Source of the DNA: Georgenia sp. TF02-10
GTDB lineage: Bacteria; Actinomycetota; Actinomycetes; Actinomycetales; Actinomycetaceae
Length of the DNA stretch: 64,000 nt
Direction: 5' to 3'
Assembly (NCBI RefSeq): GCF_022759505.1
Contig: NZ_CP094289.1
Location: 2,790,001 to 2,854,000, forward strand
The translations under genes and the position numbers were made by a program. Below, in pieces: positions 37,275-45,170 of the stretch (its first letter is position 1; each line of letters starts with the position of its first letter). The notes below the pieces were generated by a model, which was not told the DNA's origin, ran no database searches, and saw nothing but the letters and a program-made list of their open reading frames with translations.

Positions 37275-37647
37275 GTAGGACCTTCCGGCTGCGCCCGCGA
37301 CGGCCGGCTCCACGCCCCGTCCGCCGCCGCAGCCGTACCGTCCGTTGGTGAGGGCAGGCGTCGTGCGGCGCCTCGAGGCTCTCGAAGTCCCCTTTGCCCC
37401 GCGGTGCCGGCCCGCGTGGAGAACCGGTCTGGGGTTGGGCGTGAGGCGCGCCAGAGATGAGTCTAGGTGGCCGCCCGGCGCAGGGGAAGCACGCTCAGGT
37501 CTGCGGAAGGTGCTGCCCCCGGGCCATCCACGCCCCGCCGGCGGGATCCTGCTGGGCGGCTAGCGACGGATGACAGGGCCCCGCAGCGAGCTGCCAGGCT
37601 CCAGGACGACAGGGCGGCGGACGGCGCCGAGCCGGCTGGCGCTGCTC
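37275..37647. other. spacer without a gene
   Basis: 373 bp between the BtrH-like start and the response regulator stop, both on the minus strand. Frames are short and Arg/Pro-rich, and no motif is seen. Presumably it contains the promoter of the BtrH-like gene and the regulator's terminator. Confidence 0.5.
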
Positions 37648-38307
37648 TCAGCCGCGCCAGCCGGCGGCACGCTGGCCGGCGACCCAGGCGGCCACCTGGG
37701 TACGGCGCTGCAGGCCCATCTTGCTCAGCAGCGCGGTGATGTGGTTCTTCACGGTCTTCTCCGCCACGCCGAGCCGCTCGCCGATCTCCCGGTTGGACAG
37801 GCCGTCGCCGATCAGCTCGAGCACCCGCCGCTCCGAGGGCGTGAGGTCGGCGGTCGGGTCCTCGTGGTCGGCCCGGCGCCGGGTGACGGTGCGCTCGTCG
37901 AGCAGGGTGCGGCCGGCGGCGACGGCCTTGATCACGTCCGCCAGCTCCGCCCCGCGGACGGTCTTGAGCAGGTAGGCCTTCGCGCCGGCCTTCAGGGCCT
38001 CCGCGAGGGCGTCGTCGTCGTCGAAGGAGGTCAGGACCACCGGCCGGGCATCGGGCACCTTCTCCCGCAGAGTGGAGATGATGTCGATCCCGGTGCCGTC
38101 AGGCAGCTGGAGGTCCACGAGCACCACCTCCGGCCGTACGAGCGGGGCCCGGCGCACCGCCTCGGCCACCGTCCCGGCCTCGGCGACGACGGCGAGGCCG
38201 TCGGCGCGGTCGACGATCTCGGCGATGCCGCGCCGGACGACCTCGTGGTCGTCGATGATCATGACGCGGATGTCGCGCGGGAGCTGCGCGGCGCTGAGGT
38301 TGGACAC
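37648..38307 (-). CDS. NarL/DosR-type response regulator
   Basis: 219 residues. Receiver domain [23 protein letters not shown] with acidic pair D19/D20, phospho-acceptor D65 (VVLVDLQLPDGTGID), Thr/Ser in VVLTSF and Lys in YLLKTVRG. The LuxR-type helix-turn-helix LTPSERRVLELIGDGLSNREIGERLGVAEKTVKNHITALLSKMGLQRRTQVAAW is very like DosR. GTG start at 38307. On the minus strand TAGGCT (38320-38315) lies 7 bp before it, giving a leaderless promoter. Probable partner of the DosS-like kinase at 30-32 kb. Its 5' end is duplicated at 39.8 kb. Confidence 0.92.
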   Translation of the reverse strand: MSNLSAAQLPRDIRVMIIDDHEVVRRGIAEIVDRADGLAVVAEAGTVAEAVRRAPLVRPEVVLVDLQLPDGTGIDIISTLREKVPDARPVVLTSFDDDDALAEALKAGAKAYLLKTVRGAELADVIKAVAAGRTLLDERTVTRRRADHEDPTADLTPSERRVLELIGDGLSNREIGERLGVAEKTVKNHITALLSKMGLQRRTQVAAWVAGQRAAGWRG

Positions 38308-38492
38308 GGCGGACAGCCTAGCGAAGGGCGTGGTCGCTCCCGGGCCGGCTCACGCCGGCGGCCGGGCGGCGCCGGCAGCGCGGGCAGAGAAGGAGCTGCG
38401 TTCATGAACTCCTCCCGCCGGACCGGCGCGCTGCACCGGGGGCAGGGCCGGCCGGCCTGCCGTAGACCGCGGGGGACCGGGCGGAGAACCCC
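38171..38492. repeat. direct repeat, copy 1 (regulator 5' end plus mutM 3' end)
   Basis: Matches 39813-40139 over about 320 bp with scattered substitutions and small indels. It covers the first 45 codons of the response regulator, its promoter, and the last 55 or so codons of mutM. This copy retains the intact regulator but a broken mutM end. Confidence 0.88.
38318..38492 (-). pseudogene. mutM 3'-end remnant
   Basis: Duplicate of the zinc-finger-encoding end of mutM (39962-40139). The GAGGAGTTCATGAAC and CAGCTCCTTCTC stretches are preserved, but indels break the frame and two of the four zinc cysteines are lost. Non-functional, upstream of the response regulator. Confidence 0.75.
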
Positions 38493-38615
38493 GACTACCC
38501 CCGTAATAGACGTTCATCTCGCCTCGTCGACTCAGCGCGTCCAACCTTGCGGCAGTCAGCCGGCCAGGTCGCTGACCGGAATCATGAGCACGCCGGTCGT
38601 CGGTGCTCGACCCGC

Positions 38616-38906
38616 TCACAGGTGCCGCGTCGGGTCCATGCGCTGGTGCAGGATCCGAATCACGTCCACGCCGTCGGCGTTCTCGACGTAGAAGAGCATG
38701 TGGCTGCCGATCCCGTACCGGCGGTAGCCCTCGCGGATCTCCTCGCAAGCGCGCCCGCGGCCCGGGTCGTCGGCGACGCGCTCGATCGCGGCCCTGATCT
38801 CGGCCACGTAGGTCTCGGCCTGACGGACGTCCCAGCGCTCCTCGGTGAAGTCCCAGATCGACGAGAGGTCACGCTGCGCGGCAGGTGTGAGGCGGTACAG
38901 GCTCAC
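38616..38906 (-). CDS. parE: ParE/RelE-type toxin
   Basis: 96 residues from GTG at 38906, overlapping the antitoxin stop (GTGA). YRLTPAAQRDLSSIWDFTEERWDVRQAETYVAEIRAAIERVADDP, GRACEEIREGYRRYGIGSHMLFYVENADGVDVIRILHQRMDPTRHL is a textbook ParE: the conserved Arg-rich strand and terminal HQRMD are all present. ParE toxins poison DNA gyrase. The preceding ParD-type gene makes a complete module. Confidence 0.92.
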   Translation of the reverse strand: MSLYRLTPAAQRDLSSIWDFTEERWDVRQAETYVAEIRAAIERVADDPGRGRACEEIREGYRRYGIGSHMLFYVENADGVDVIRILHQRMDPTRHL

Positions 38907-39136
38907 GACTTCTTCGCCGCGACGAAGGCGTCGAAGTCGAAGGGCTCCGGTGCACCGCTCTCCTCGCCGGCGACGAGGGCGGCGCGGAGCGCGGTCAGTT
39001 GCGCCTCCTGATCCTCCAGCAGCCGGAGAGCGGCGCGGACGACCTCGCTGGCCGACCGGTAGCGCCCGGACGAGACCTGGCGGGCGAGGAAGTCCGAGAA
39101 GTGGTCGTCCAGGCTGATGGAGGTGTTCTGGGCCAT
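38903..39136 (-). CDS. parD: ParD-type antitoxin
   Basis: 77 residues. MAQNTSISLDDHFSDFLARQVSSGRYRSASEVVRAALRLLEDQEAQL is the ribbon-helix-helix domain of ParD, followed by an acidic toxin-binding tail with EPFDFDAFVAAKKS. It precedes and overlaps parE. A dyad 11-25 bp before the ATG is the likely autoregulatory operator. Confidence 0.93.
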   Translation of the reverse strand: MAQNTSISLDDHFSDFLARQVSSGRYRSASEVVRAALRLLEDQEAQLTALRAALVAGEESGAPEPFDFDAFVAAKKS

Positions 39137-39146
39137 ACCGCCACGG

Positions 39147-39161
39147 TACCAAAGATTGGTA
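39147..39161 (-). promoter_or_regulatory. parDE operator
   Basis: TACCAA-AGA-TTGGTA, perfect 6-bp arms, 10 bp upstream of the parD ATG in an AT-richer patch. Position and size fit a ribbon-helix-helix autorepressor site. Confidence 0.65.
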
Positions 39162-39333
39162 AGGCTTGACGAGCCGCAGCCGGAACCGCGAATCCACGAT
39201 CCAGGAACGCCTCGTACGCGCGTACGACGTGATCAAAGCACACCTCATCGTCGTCCCAGCACGACAAGCACCGGCAGCGACAACGTCCGCAGCTCATCTT
39301 CCGTTGTCGCGGACTCGGCCTCGTGCATCCGGT

Positions 39334-39648
39334 TCACTTGCCGACCACGGCCGGCCAGTGGTCCGCATCGTCAGGCGACAGCTCGGCGTAGGCCTCGGCC
39401 ATAAACGCCGGCGGTTCTCCGCCCAGCACGCCTCGCGCCATCGTCGACATTGAAGGGCGCACCCGGTAGACATCGGCGAGCTCCTCCAGCAAGGGTCCGA
39501 GCATCCGCGAGTCGGTGCCACCGGGATACAAGCACCAGCAGTTTCTGCCCTCACCGTCGTCGGCAACCACAGCGCACCCATTCCCACCCCCAGGCGATCT
39601 CGACGTGCAACCAGTATCGCTTGGCCGATATCCCATGCACTCAGGCAA
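39334..39648 (-). CDS. hypothetical protein or gene fragment
   Basis: 104 residues, ATG at 39648. The part NGCAVVADDGEGRNCWCLYPGGTDSRMLGPLLEELADVYRV, GEPPAFMAEAYAELSPDDADHWPAVVGK has a protein-like acidic composition and lower GC, but no family is recognised. It lies between parDE and the chimeric pseudogene and may be a truncated relic brought in with the insertion. Confidence 0.35.
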   Translation of the reverse strand: MPECMGYRPSDTGCTSRSPGGGNGCAVVADDGEGRNCWCLYPGGTDSRMLGPLLEELADVYRVRPSMSTMARGVLGGEPPAFMAEAYAELSPDDADHWPAVVGK

Positions 39649-39685
39649 CTCGATGCCAACGGCGCAACGGTCAACCGGTGGAAGG

Positions 39686-39958
39686 TTACCGGCGCGAGTG
39701 AGTCGGCGGCTGGCAGTGCGGGCAGAAGTACGAAGAGCGGTTCATGAACTTTTCCCGCTCGATGGTCGTGCGGCAGCGGCGGCAGTCCTCTCCGGCCCGA
39801 CCGTAGACATTCGTCCCGGCCTCGGCGACCACGGCGAGGCCGTCGGCGCGGTCGACGATCTCGGCGATGCCGCGCCGGACGACCTTGTGGTTGTCGATGA
39901 TCATGACGCGGATGTCGCCCGGGAGCTGCGCGGCGCTGAGGTTCGACACGGCGGACAC
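39686..39958 (-). pseudogene. chimera: response-regulator N-terminus fused to a Fpg/Nei-type zinc finger
   Basis: Residues 5-48 repeat the DosR-like regulator ([40 protein letters not shown]) but with D20N and E22K changes at the acidic pocket. The frame then switches after EAGT to [33 protein letters not shown], a zinc finger closer to other Fpg/Nei paralogues than to the adjacent mutM. There is no promoter spacing like the intact copy (2 extra bases). A product of recombination, unlikely to signal. Confidence 0.8.
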
Positions 39959-40139
39959 AGCCTAGCGAAGGGGGTGGTCGCTCCCGTGCCGGCGCAGGCC
40001 TGCGGCGGGGCGCCGCTGGCAGCGCGGGCAGGAGAAGGAGCTGCGGTTCATGAACTCCTCCCGCCGGATCGGCGCGCCGCACCGGGGGCAGGGCTTGCCG
40101 GCCTGGCCGTAGGCGGCGAGGGACCGGGCGAAGTACCCC
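39813..40139. repeat. direct repeat, copy 2 (regulator 5' end plus mutM 3' end)
   Basis: Partner of 38171-38492, offset about 1.64 kb, same orientation. This copy has the intact mutM end and a damaged regulator start. The mutM stop TAG overlaps the TAGGCT -10 of the regulator, implying that mutM and the regulator were once direct neighbours. Confidence 0.88.
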
Positions 40140-41002
40140 GGGGCGCCGTCGGCGTCGACGTAGAGGGCGTCGAAGGAGGTGCCGCCGACGGCGAGCGCCT
40201 CGGCCATGACGTCGGCGGCCGCCTGCAGCAGGGTGCGCACCCGGGGCGGCGCGAGCCGGTCGGTGGGGCGGGTGCCGTGCAGGCGGGCGCGCCAGAGCGC
40301 CTCGTCGGCGTAGATGTTCCCGACGCCGGAGACGAGGGTCTGGTCCAGCAGGGCCCGCTTGACCTCGGTGCGGCGGGTGCGCAGCCGGCGCACCAGGGCG
40401 TCGCGGTCCAGGGCGGGGTCGAGCAGGTCCCGGGCGATGTGGCGGACCGGCTCGGGGAGCAGCGGGGCGGGGCTGCCGTGGCCGCCGGGCCCGCCGTCCG
40501 GCGTGGGCACGGTGGCGGTGACCATGACGTGGCCGAACGTGCGCTGGTCGACGAACCACAGCTCGCCGCCGTCGCCGAGCCGGAGCCGGACTCGCAGGTG
40601 GGTGTGGGTGGCGGGGAGGGGGCGGACCATGGTCGGCAGGGCGGCGCCGGGCGGGGCGGCGTCGGGCAGGACACCGTCAGGCGGGGCGCCGTCGGCCAGG
40701 ACGCTCTCGGCAGGCGCGCCGTCGGCCGGCCTGCCGGAGCCCTGGACGAGGAGCTGGCCGGACATGCCCAGGTGCGCGAGGAGGGCCTGGTCGCCGTCGT
40801 CGAGGGTGAGCCAGAGGTACTTTCCGCGGCGGACGGCGGCGGTGAGGGTGGCGCCGCGCAGGCGGCCGGCGAGCTCGGCAGCGCCGCCGGGCTGGCGGCG
40901 GACGCTGCGCGGGTGGTGCACGTCCACGCCGACGACCGTGCGGCCGAGCACGTGGCGCGCCAGGCCGGCGCGGACCGTCTCGACCTCGGGGAGCTCGGGC
41001 AT
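39962..41002 (-). CDS. mutM: formamidopyrimidine-DNA glycosylase
   Basis: 346 residues. It removes oxidised purines. The catalytic N-terminus [14 protein letters not shown] (P2, E3) is intact, with the helix-two-turn-helix near [23 protein letters not shown] and the zinc finger [25 protein letters not shown]. It is longer than the usual 270-290 because of a low-complexity insertion at about residues 88-125 ([18 protein letters not shown]...), again a GCCGTCGGC-rich stretch. The ATG overlaps the rnc stop by one base. Last intact gene of DUF177-rnc-mutM. Confidence 0.95.
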   Translation of the reverse strand: MPELPEVETVRAGLARHVLGRTVVGVDVHHPRSVRRQPGGAAELAGRLRGATLTAAVRRGKYLWLTLDDGDQALLAHLGMSGQLLVQGSGRPADGAPAESVLADGAPPDGVLPDAAPPGAALPTMVRPLPATHTHLRVRLRLGDGGELWFVDQRTFGHVMVTATVPTPDGGPGGHGSPAPLLPEPVRHIARDLLDPALDRDALVRRLRTRRTEVKRALLDQTLVSGVGNIYADEALWRARLHGTRPTDRLAPPRVRTLLQAAADVMAEALAVGGTSFDALYVDADGAPGYFARSLAAYGQAGKPCPRCGAPIRREEFMNRSSFSCPRCQRRPAAGLRRHGSDHPLR

Positions 41003-41937
41003 CAGCCGGACCCGGCGAGGTCGGCGAGGCTGGGCCCGTCGCCGGCGTCGTCGTCGTCGGCTGCCCGCAGGTCGCCCACCGGGGCGCCGCCTCCGCCAAC
41101 CTGGGCGGCGTGGTCGGCCGCGGTGGCGTCATCCGCCGCCGGGGCGTCGTCGCCACGACCCGCGCCCGCCGCACCGTTGCCGCCCGCCCCGCCGGCCGTC
41201 GTCGGCAGGGTGCCGGCGGCCAGCCGGCCGTAGGCGTCCTCGGCCGCGTGCTGCTCGGCGACCTTCTTCGACGTCCCCACGCCCTCGCCGGCGACGGCGT
41301 CCCCGAGCAGGACGACGGCGGTGAAGGTGCGGGCGTGGTCCGGCCCGGTGCCGGTCACGGCGTAGGTCGGGGCCGCGACCCCGCGCTCGGCGGCGAGCTC
41401 CTGCAGGGAGGTCTTCCAGTCCAGGCCGGCGCCGAGGCTGGCGGCCTGCGCGAGCAGCGGCCCGACGAGCCGCTCGACCACTGCCCGGGTGTGCTCCAGG
41501 CCGTGGCCGAGGTAGATCGCCCCGATCAGCGCCTCGACGGTGTCGGAGAGGATGGAGTCCTTCTCCCGCCCGCCGGTACCGAGCTCGCCGCGGCCGAGCA
41601 GGATGAACGGGCCCAGGCCCAGCCTTCGGGCGACGGCGGCGAGGGCGCGCTGGCTCACCGTGGCGGCCCGCATCCGGGCCAGGTCGCCCTCGGGCTCGTC
41701 GGGGTGGTGCCGGTAGAGGTACTCGGTGACGATCACGCCGAGGACGGCGTCGCCGAGGAACTCCAGGCGCTCGTTGGTGGGGATCCCGCCGGCCTCGTGC
41801 GCGAAGGACCGGTGCGTCAGGGCCAGGACGAGGAGCTCGGGGTCGACCTCGGTGCCGAGGCGGTCGAGCAGGGTGGCCACGTCCTCCCGCGCCGGTGCGG
41901 CGAGCTCCCGGTCGTGGCGAGGACGACGGCGGCTCAT
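41002..41937 (-). CDS. rnc: ribonuclease III
   Basis: 311 residues. Processes rRNA precursors and double-stranded RNA. The signature [20 protein letters not shown] (catalytic acids) lies at about 57-76, with [15 protein letters not shown] supplying the second acidic pair. The dsRNA-binding domain ([34 protein letters not shown]) ends near 240. The last 70 residues are an acidic Gly/Ala/Asp tail beyond the family norm. The start overlaps the DUF177 stop (ATGA). Confidence 0.96.
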   Translation of the reverse strand: MSRRRPRHDRELAAPAREDVATLLDRLGTEVDPELLVLALTHRSFAHEAGGIPTNERLEFLGDAVLGVIVTEYLYRHHPDEPEGDLARMRAATVSQRALAAVARRLGLGPFILLGRGELGTGGREKDSILSDTVEALIGAIYLGHGLEHTRAVVERLVGPLLAQAASLGAGLDWKTSLQELAAERGVAAPTYAVTGTGPDHARTFTAVVLLGDAVAGEGVGTSKKVAEQHAAEDAYGRLAAGTLPTTAGGAGGNGAAGAGRGDDAPAADDATAADHAAQVGGGGAPVGDLRAADDDDAGDGPSLADLAGSG

Positions 41938-42521
41938 CGGGCCTCGTCACCGTCCTCGCGGTCCGCGGCCTCCCCGCCGTCGGGGAGGAGGGCACCCAGC
42001 GCCGCCCAGCGGGGGTCGAGGTGCTCGTGGTGATGGCCGGGCTCGGCGTCGGCGAGCGGGACCCCGCAGTCCTGGCACAGGCCCGGGCAGTCCGGCCGGC
42101 ACAGCGGCTGGAACGGCAGGGCCAGGACGACGGCGTCGCGCACGGCGGGCTCGACGTCCACCTGCTCGCCGTCCACCTCGGGCAGCTCGGCGGCCTCCTC
42201 GTCGCCGTCCGCCACCAGGGACGCCTTGGTGCTCGGGTAGAAGAAGAGCTCGGAGAGCCCGACGGTGGTCTCCGCGCGGACCGCGCCCAGGCAGCGCACG
42301 CACTCCCCGACCAGCGGGGCGTGGACCTCGCCGGTGACCAGGACGCCGTCCATGACTGCCTCGAGCCGCAGGTCGAGGTCGACGTCGGCGCCGACCGGCA
42401 CGCCGATGACCTCGGTCCCCAGGTCCGCCGGGGCCGGCACGGTGCGCTCGATCGTGCGCATGCCGCCCGCCCCGCGACCGAGGTCGCGGGTGGTGAGGAC
42501 GTACGGGGATCGTGCGGGCAT
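41934..42521 (-). CDS. DUF177/YceD-type protein
   Basis: 195 residues. [54 protein letters not shown] and [22 protein letters not shown] are the family's domain with four or more cysteines, a probable zinc site. Homologues influence 23S rRNA or L32-linked ribosome assembly. In most actinobacteria rpmF (L32) follows. Here rnc follows with a 4-bp overlap and rpmF is absent. ATG at 42521. Confidence 0.9.
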   Translation of the reverse strand: MPARSPYVLTTRDLGRGAGGMRTIERTVPAPADLGTEVIGVPVGADVDLDLRLEAVMDGVLVTGEVHAPLVGECVRCLGAVRAETTVGLSELFFYPSTKASLVADGDEEAAELPEVDGEQVDVEPAVRDAVVLALPFQPLCRPDCPGLCQDCGVPLADAEPGHHHEHLDPRWAALGALLPDGGEAADREDGDEAR

Positions 42522-42571
42522 GACTCTCCAGGGACGTGGGACGGCCCCGTTCCGGTGCGGGGCGACCACAT

Positions 42572-42595
42572 ATCATACCTCGCGGGGTCCCCGCG
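42572..42595 (-). promoter_or_regulatory. promoter of DUF177-rnc-mutM with adjoining dyad
   Basis: Minus-strand TATGAT (42577-42572) is an almost perfect -10, about 50 bp before the ATG. Directly upstream is CGCGGGG-T-CCCCGCG (42581-42595), a perfect dyad where the -35 spacer should be. No TTGACA-like -35 is seen. Confidence 0.55.
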
Positions 42596-42771
42596 TGGCG
42601 GGCGAGGGCCGCGGCGACGGGATGGGGTGGCTGCCTCCGGACCGGGCGCTCCCCGCGCCCGTGCGGCGGCCGCGCGACGACCCAGCGCCGGTGTCCCGCG
42701 CACCGCGATCGCTCGTCGCGTGCGAGCGGCCGCTCGCGGCGCCGCAGCCGCTCAACGCGACGAGCGGCCGC

Positions 42772-43275
42772 TCACTCCCCCGCCGGACGGTTCCGGGCGG
42801 CCAGCGCCTCCCGGCCGGCGCGAACCTGGGTCGTGATGGCCCCGAGGTCGATCTCGAACTGGGCGAGCTGGCGGTCGCAGTAGTCGTTGGCGTCGGCGGC
42901 GAGCTTGGCGGCGCGCGCCTCGGCGGCCGCGACGATCTGCTCGGCGCGCTCCTCGGCCAGCCGCACCACCCGCTCCTGCGCCACGAGCTCCTTGGCCCGG
43001 GTCTCGGCGTCGGCCAGCACCTGCTCGGCCCGTCGTCGCGCCTGCTCCATTACCGCGTCCGCGCCGGCGACGATGTCGTCGGCGGCGTGGATCTCCTCGG
43101 GCACGACGGCCCGGGCGGCGTCGAGCAGGTCCAGGGCCTCGGCGCGGTTGACGAGCACGGAGGCCGACATCGGCATCGTGCGGGCCTGGCTGATGAGCGT
43201 GGTCAGCTCGTCCAGGATCGACACCAGGGACTCCCCGTCGGTCTGGGGGCCGGTGCGCGGCTCGGTGGCGGTCAT
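42772..43275 (-). CDS. coiled-coil protein, DivIVA-like
   Basis: 167 residues, almost wholly helical from residue 40: IVAGADAVMEQARRRAEQVLADAETRAKELVAQERVVRLAEERAEQIVAAAEARAAKLAADANDYCDRQLAQFE. The short N-terminal part LVSILDELTTLISQARTMPMSASVLVNRAEALDLLDAARAVVPEEI is conserved next to coaD in actinobacteria. Role probably in cell growth or division scaffolding, by analogy. The ATG overlaps the coaD stop (ATGA). Confidence 0.8.
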   Translation of the reverse strand: MTATEPRTGPQTDGESLVSILDELTTLISQARTMPMSASVLVNRAEALDLLDAARAVVPEEIHAADDIVAGADAVMEQARRRAEQVLADAETRAKELVAQERVVRLAEERAEQIVAAAEARAAKLAADANDYCDRQLAQFEIDLGAITTQVRAGREALAARNRPAGE

Positions 43276-43805
43276 CGCTCTCCTTCGGGATCGGCAGGCA
43301 ACGCCTGGTCGGGTGGCCCGGCACGGTGCGCGGCGGGCAGCGCCTGGCGCAGGGCGGCGGCGACGGCGGTGGGCACGAGCCCGGTCACGTCGCCCCCGTG
43401 CCGCGCCACGTCCTTCACGAGCGAGGAGGCCACGTGCGCCAGGGCCGGGTCGCCGAGGACGAACACCGTCTCCACCCCGCTCAGGTGCCGGTTCATCAGG
43501 GCCATGGCCAGCTCGGCGTCGAAGTCCGCGGCTCCGCGCAGGCCCTTGACGACGGCGGTGGCGCCAACCTCGGTGCAGAAGCGCGCGAGCAGGCCGGGGA
43601 CGAGGGCCACCCGGACGCCGTCGAGGTCACCGGTGGCCTCCTCGGCCAGCCGGACGCGGGTGTCGGCGTCGAACAGGTAGCGCTTGGCGGGGTTGTGCGC
43701 GACGGCGACGACGACCTCGTCGAAGAGGGCGCGGGCGCGCCGGACGACGTCGACGTGCCCGAGCGTGACCGGGTCGTAGGACCCGGGGCAGACGGCCAGG
43801 CTCAT
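43272..43805 (-). CDS. coaD: phosphopantetheine adenylyltransferase
   Basis: 177 residues. Fourth step of coenzyme A synthesis. CPGSYDPVTLGHVDVVRRA is the nucleotidyl-transferase TxGH motif; AVAHNPAKRYLFDADTRVRLAEE, VVKGLRGAADFDAELAMALMNRHL and HVASSLVKDVARHGGDV follow as expected. ATG at 43805; the upstream in-frame extension is Arg/Pro-rich. It lies between rsmD and the coiled-coil gene, normal actinobacterial order. Confidence 0.97.
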   Translation of the reverse strand: MSLAVCPGSYDPVTLGHVDVVRRARALFDEVVVAVAHNPAKRYLFDADTRVRLAEEATGDLDGVRVALVPGLLARFCTEVGATAVVKGLRGAADFDAELAMALMNRHLSGVETVFVLGDPALAHVASSLVKDVARHGGDVTGLVPTAVAAALRQALPAAHRAGPPDQALPADPEGER

Positions 43806-44067
43806 CGGTGCCCGCTCGCTTCGGCCATGGCCGTCACGGTAGCCCTCGGCCGGCCGACGGCCCGGAGGCGCGCCGTGCCCCACCGGCTCTCGGCCGGTCT
43901 GACCCCCGGAGGTGCGCCGGCCGCTCGCGCAACCAGGGCCGGGGTGCCGCCGCTCGGCCGCAGGCGGGCGGCGCTCAGCCGCCGGCGCGCGGGAGGTGGG
44001 CGGTCGACGCTCAGGCGCCGGCGGGCCTTCGGCGCTCAGCCGTCGACGCGCGGTGGGGCGCCAGCGC

Positions 44068-44787
44068 TCATCCGGCGGGCTCCGCGAACCATACCTGGGT
44101 GTCTCCGTAGGAGCGCTGGTCCACGCGCCGCAGGCCCGGCGGCCAGGGCGGCTCGGGGCTCCGCCGGGAGCGCTCGACCACGACGAGCGCGGTCGGCCGC
44201 AGCCAGGGGCGCCGGTCAGCGGTGGGGTCTACGCCGGCGGCGTCGCCGGGCGCCCGCGCAGCGGAACCCGGGCGGCGCACGTCGCTCGCGGCGTCCACTC
44301 CGGGGGCCTGCGGCGCGGCCGAGCCCGGGCGGCACACGTCGCTCGCGCCCGCGGGGCCGGGTGCCTGTGGCGCGCCGGCGAGCAGGGTCAGCACCCGGGC
44401 GAGCTGCGGGCCGGGGACGTCGTACGGGGGGTCGAGCAGCACCAGGTCGGCCGGCTCGCCGTCGGACCCGGCCGCGAGGTACGTCTCCACCTTGGCCGCG
44501 ACCACCTCGACCGCCAGCCCCAGCTGTGCCGCGTTGCGCCGGCACGCTGCTGCCGCCGGCTTCGCCGCCTCGACGAGGGTGACCCGGGTCGCGCCGCGGG
44601 AGGCCGCCTCCAGGCCGAGCGCGCCGGAACCGGCGTACAAGTCCAGCACCCGGGCGCCGTCGACCACGCCGAGGTGCTCCAGCCGGGAGAACAACGCCTC
44701 CCGCACCCGCTCGGACGTCGGCCGGGTGCCCGAGCGCGGCACCTGCAGCGTGCGCCCGCCCGCGCTGCCGGCCACGATCCTGGTCAC
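44068..44787 (-). CDS. rsmD: 16S rRNA (guanine-966-N2)-methyltransferase RsmD
   Basis: 239 residues. MTRIVAGSAGGRTLQVPRSGTRPTSERVREALFSRL is diagnostic, with SAM motif VLDLYAGSGALGLEAASRG and catalytic LLDPPYD near residue 120. Between the catalytic motif and the last strands lies an insertion of two GASDVCRPGSAAPQAPG-like repeats, absent from usual RsmD. The 262 bp after its stop, toward coaD, is GC-rich imperfect repeat (GCGCTCAGCCG cores) without a gene. Confidence 0.94.
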   Translation of the reverse strand: MTRIVAGSAGGRTLQVPRSGTRPTSERVREALFSRLEHLGVVDGARVLDLYAGSGALGLEAASRGATRVTLVEAAKPAAAACRRNAAQLGLAVEVVAAKVETYLAAGSDGEPADLVLLDPPYDVPGPQLARVLTLLAGAPQAPGPAGASDVCRPGSAAPQAPGVDAASDVRRPGSAARAPGDAAGVDPTADRRPWLRPTALVVVERSRRSPEPPWPPGLRRVDQRSYGDTQVWFAEPAG

Positions 44788-45170
44788 CGCGCCACCCTAC
44801 GGCCGACGCACCCGGCCACGACCGCCGGGCCTGCCGCCCGGTGCTAGGCGCCGGGGCTGCCGCGGACCAGCTGTCCCAGCCGCCGCAGCCGTCCCCGGCA
44901 CGTCGAGACTGGCAAAGTGGTTGCTGGCAGCAACCGTTTTGTCGTTCTCGGCGTGACCGCCGGCGGACGGCGCCCCCCCGTGCACCCAGAAGCGCCGGGA
45001 GCGGCGACGTCGCCCGGGCCCCAAGATCAGACAGCGCTCCGGGCGCCCAGATCAGACAGCGCTCAACCGTTGCGCGCGCCCAGCAACCGGTAGTACTCTC
45101 ACACCACCCCACATCCGGTTGTGTGGGAACGATGACGTCGGGCCCGAGGACGGGCCAAGGAGGTGACCGC
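44788..45170 (+). promoter_or_regulatory. fructose-operon control region with repeated CAACCG motifs
   Basis: A perfect dyad GTTGCTG-G-CAGCAAC (44920-44934) runs into the first CAACCG. Further copies are CAACCGTTG (45064-45072), CAACCGG (45084-45090) and the inverted CCGGTTG (45115-45121). A -10-like TACTCT at 45094-45099 sits among them. A 16-bp direct repeat AGATCAGACAGCGCTC occurs at 45024 and 45049. AAGGAGGTGA precedes the GTG. Confidence 0.6.

Noticed and set aside
38995-39297. Minus-strand frame overlapping parD with a Cys-rich start
   Set aside because: Overlaps the well-supported ParD antitoxin in another frame and has no homologous features.
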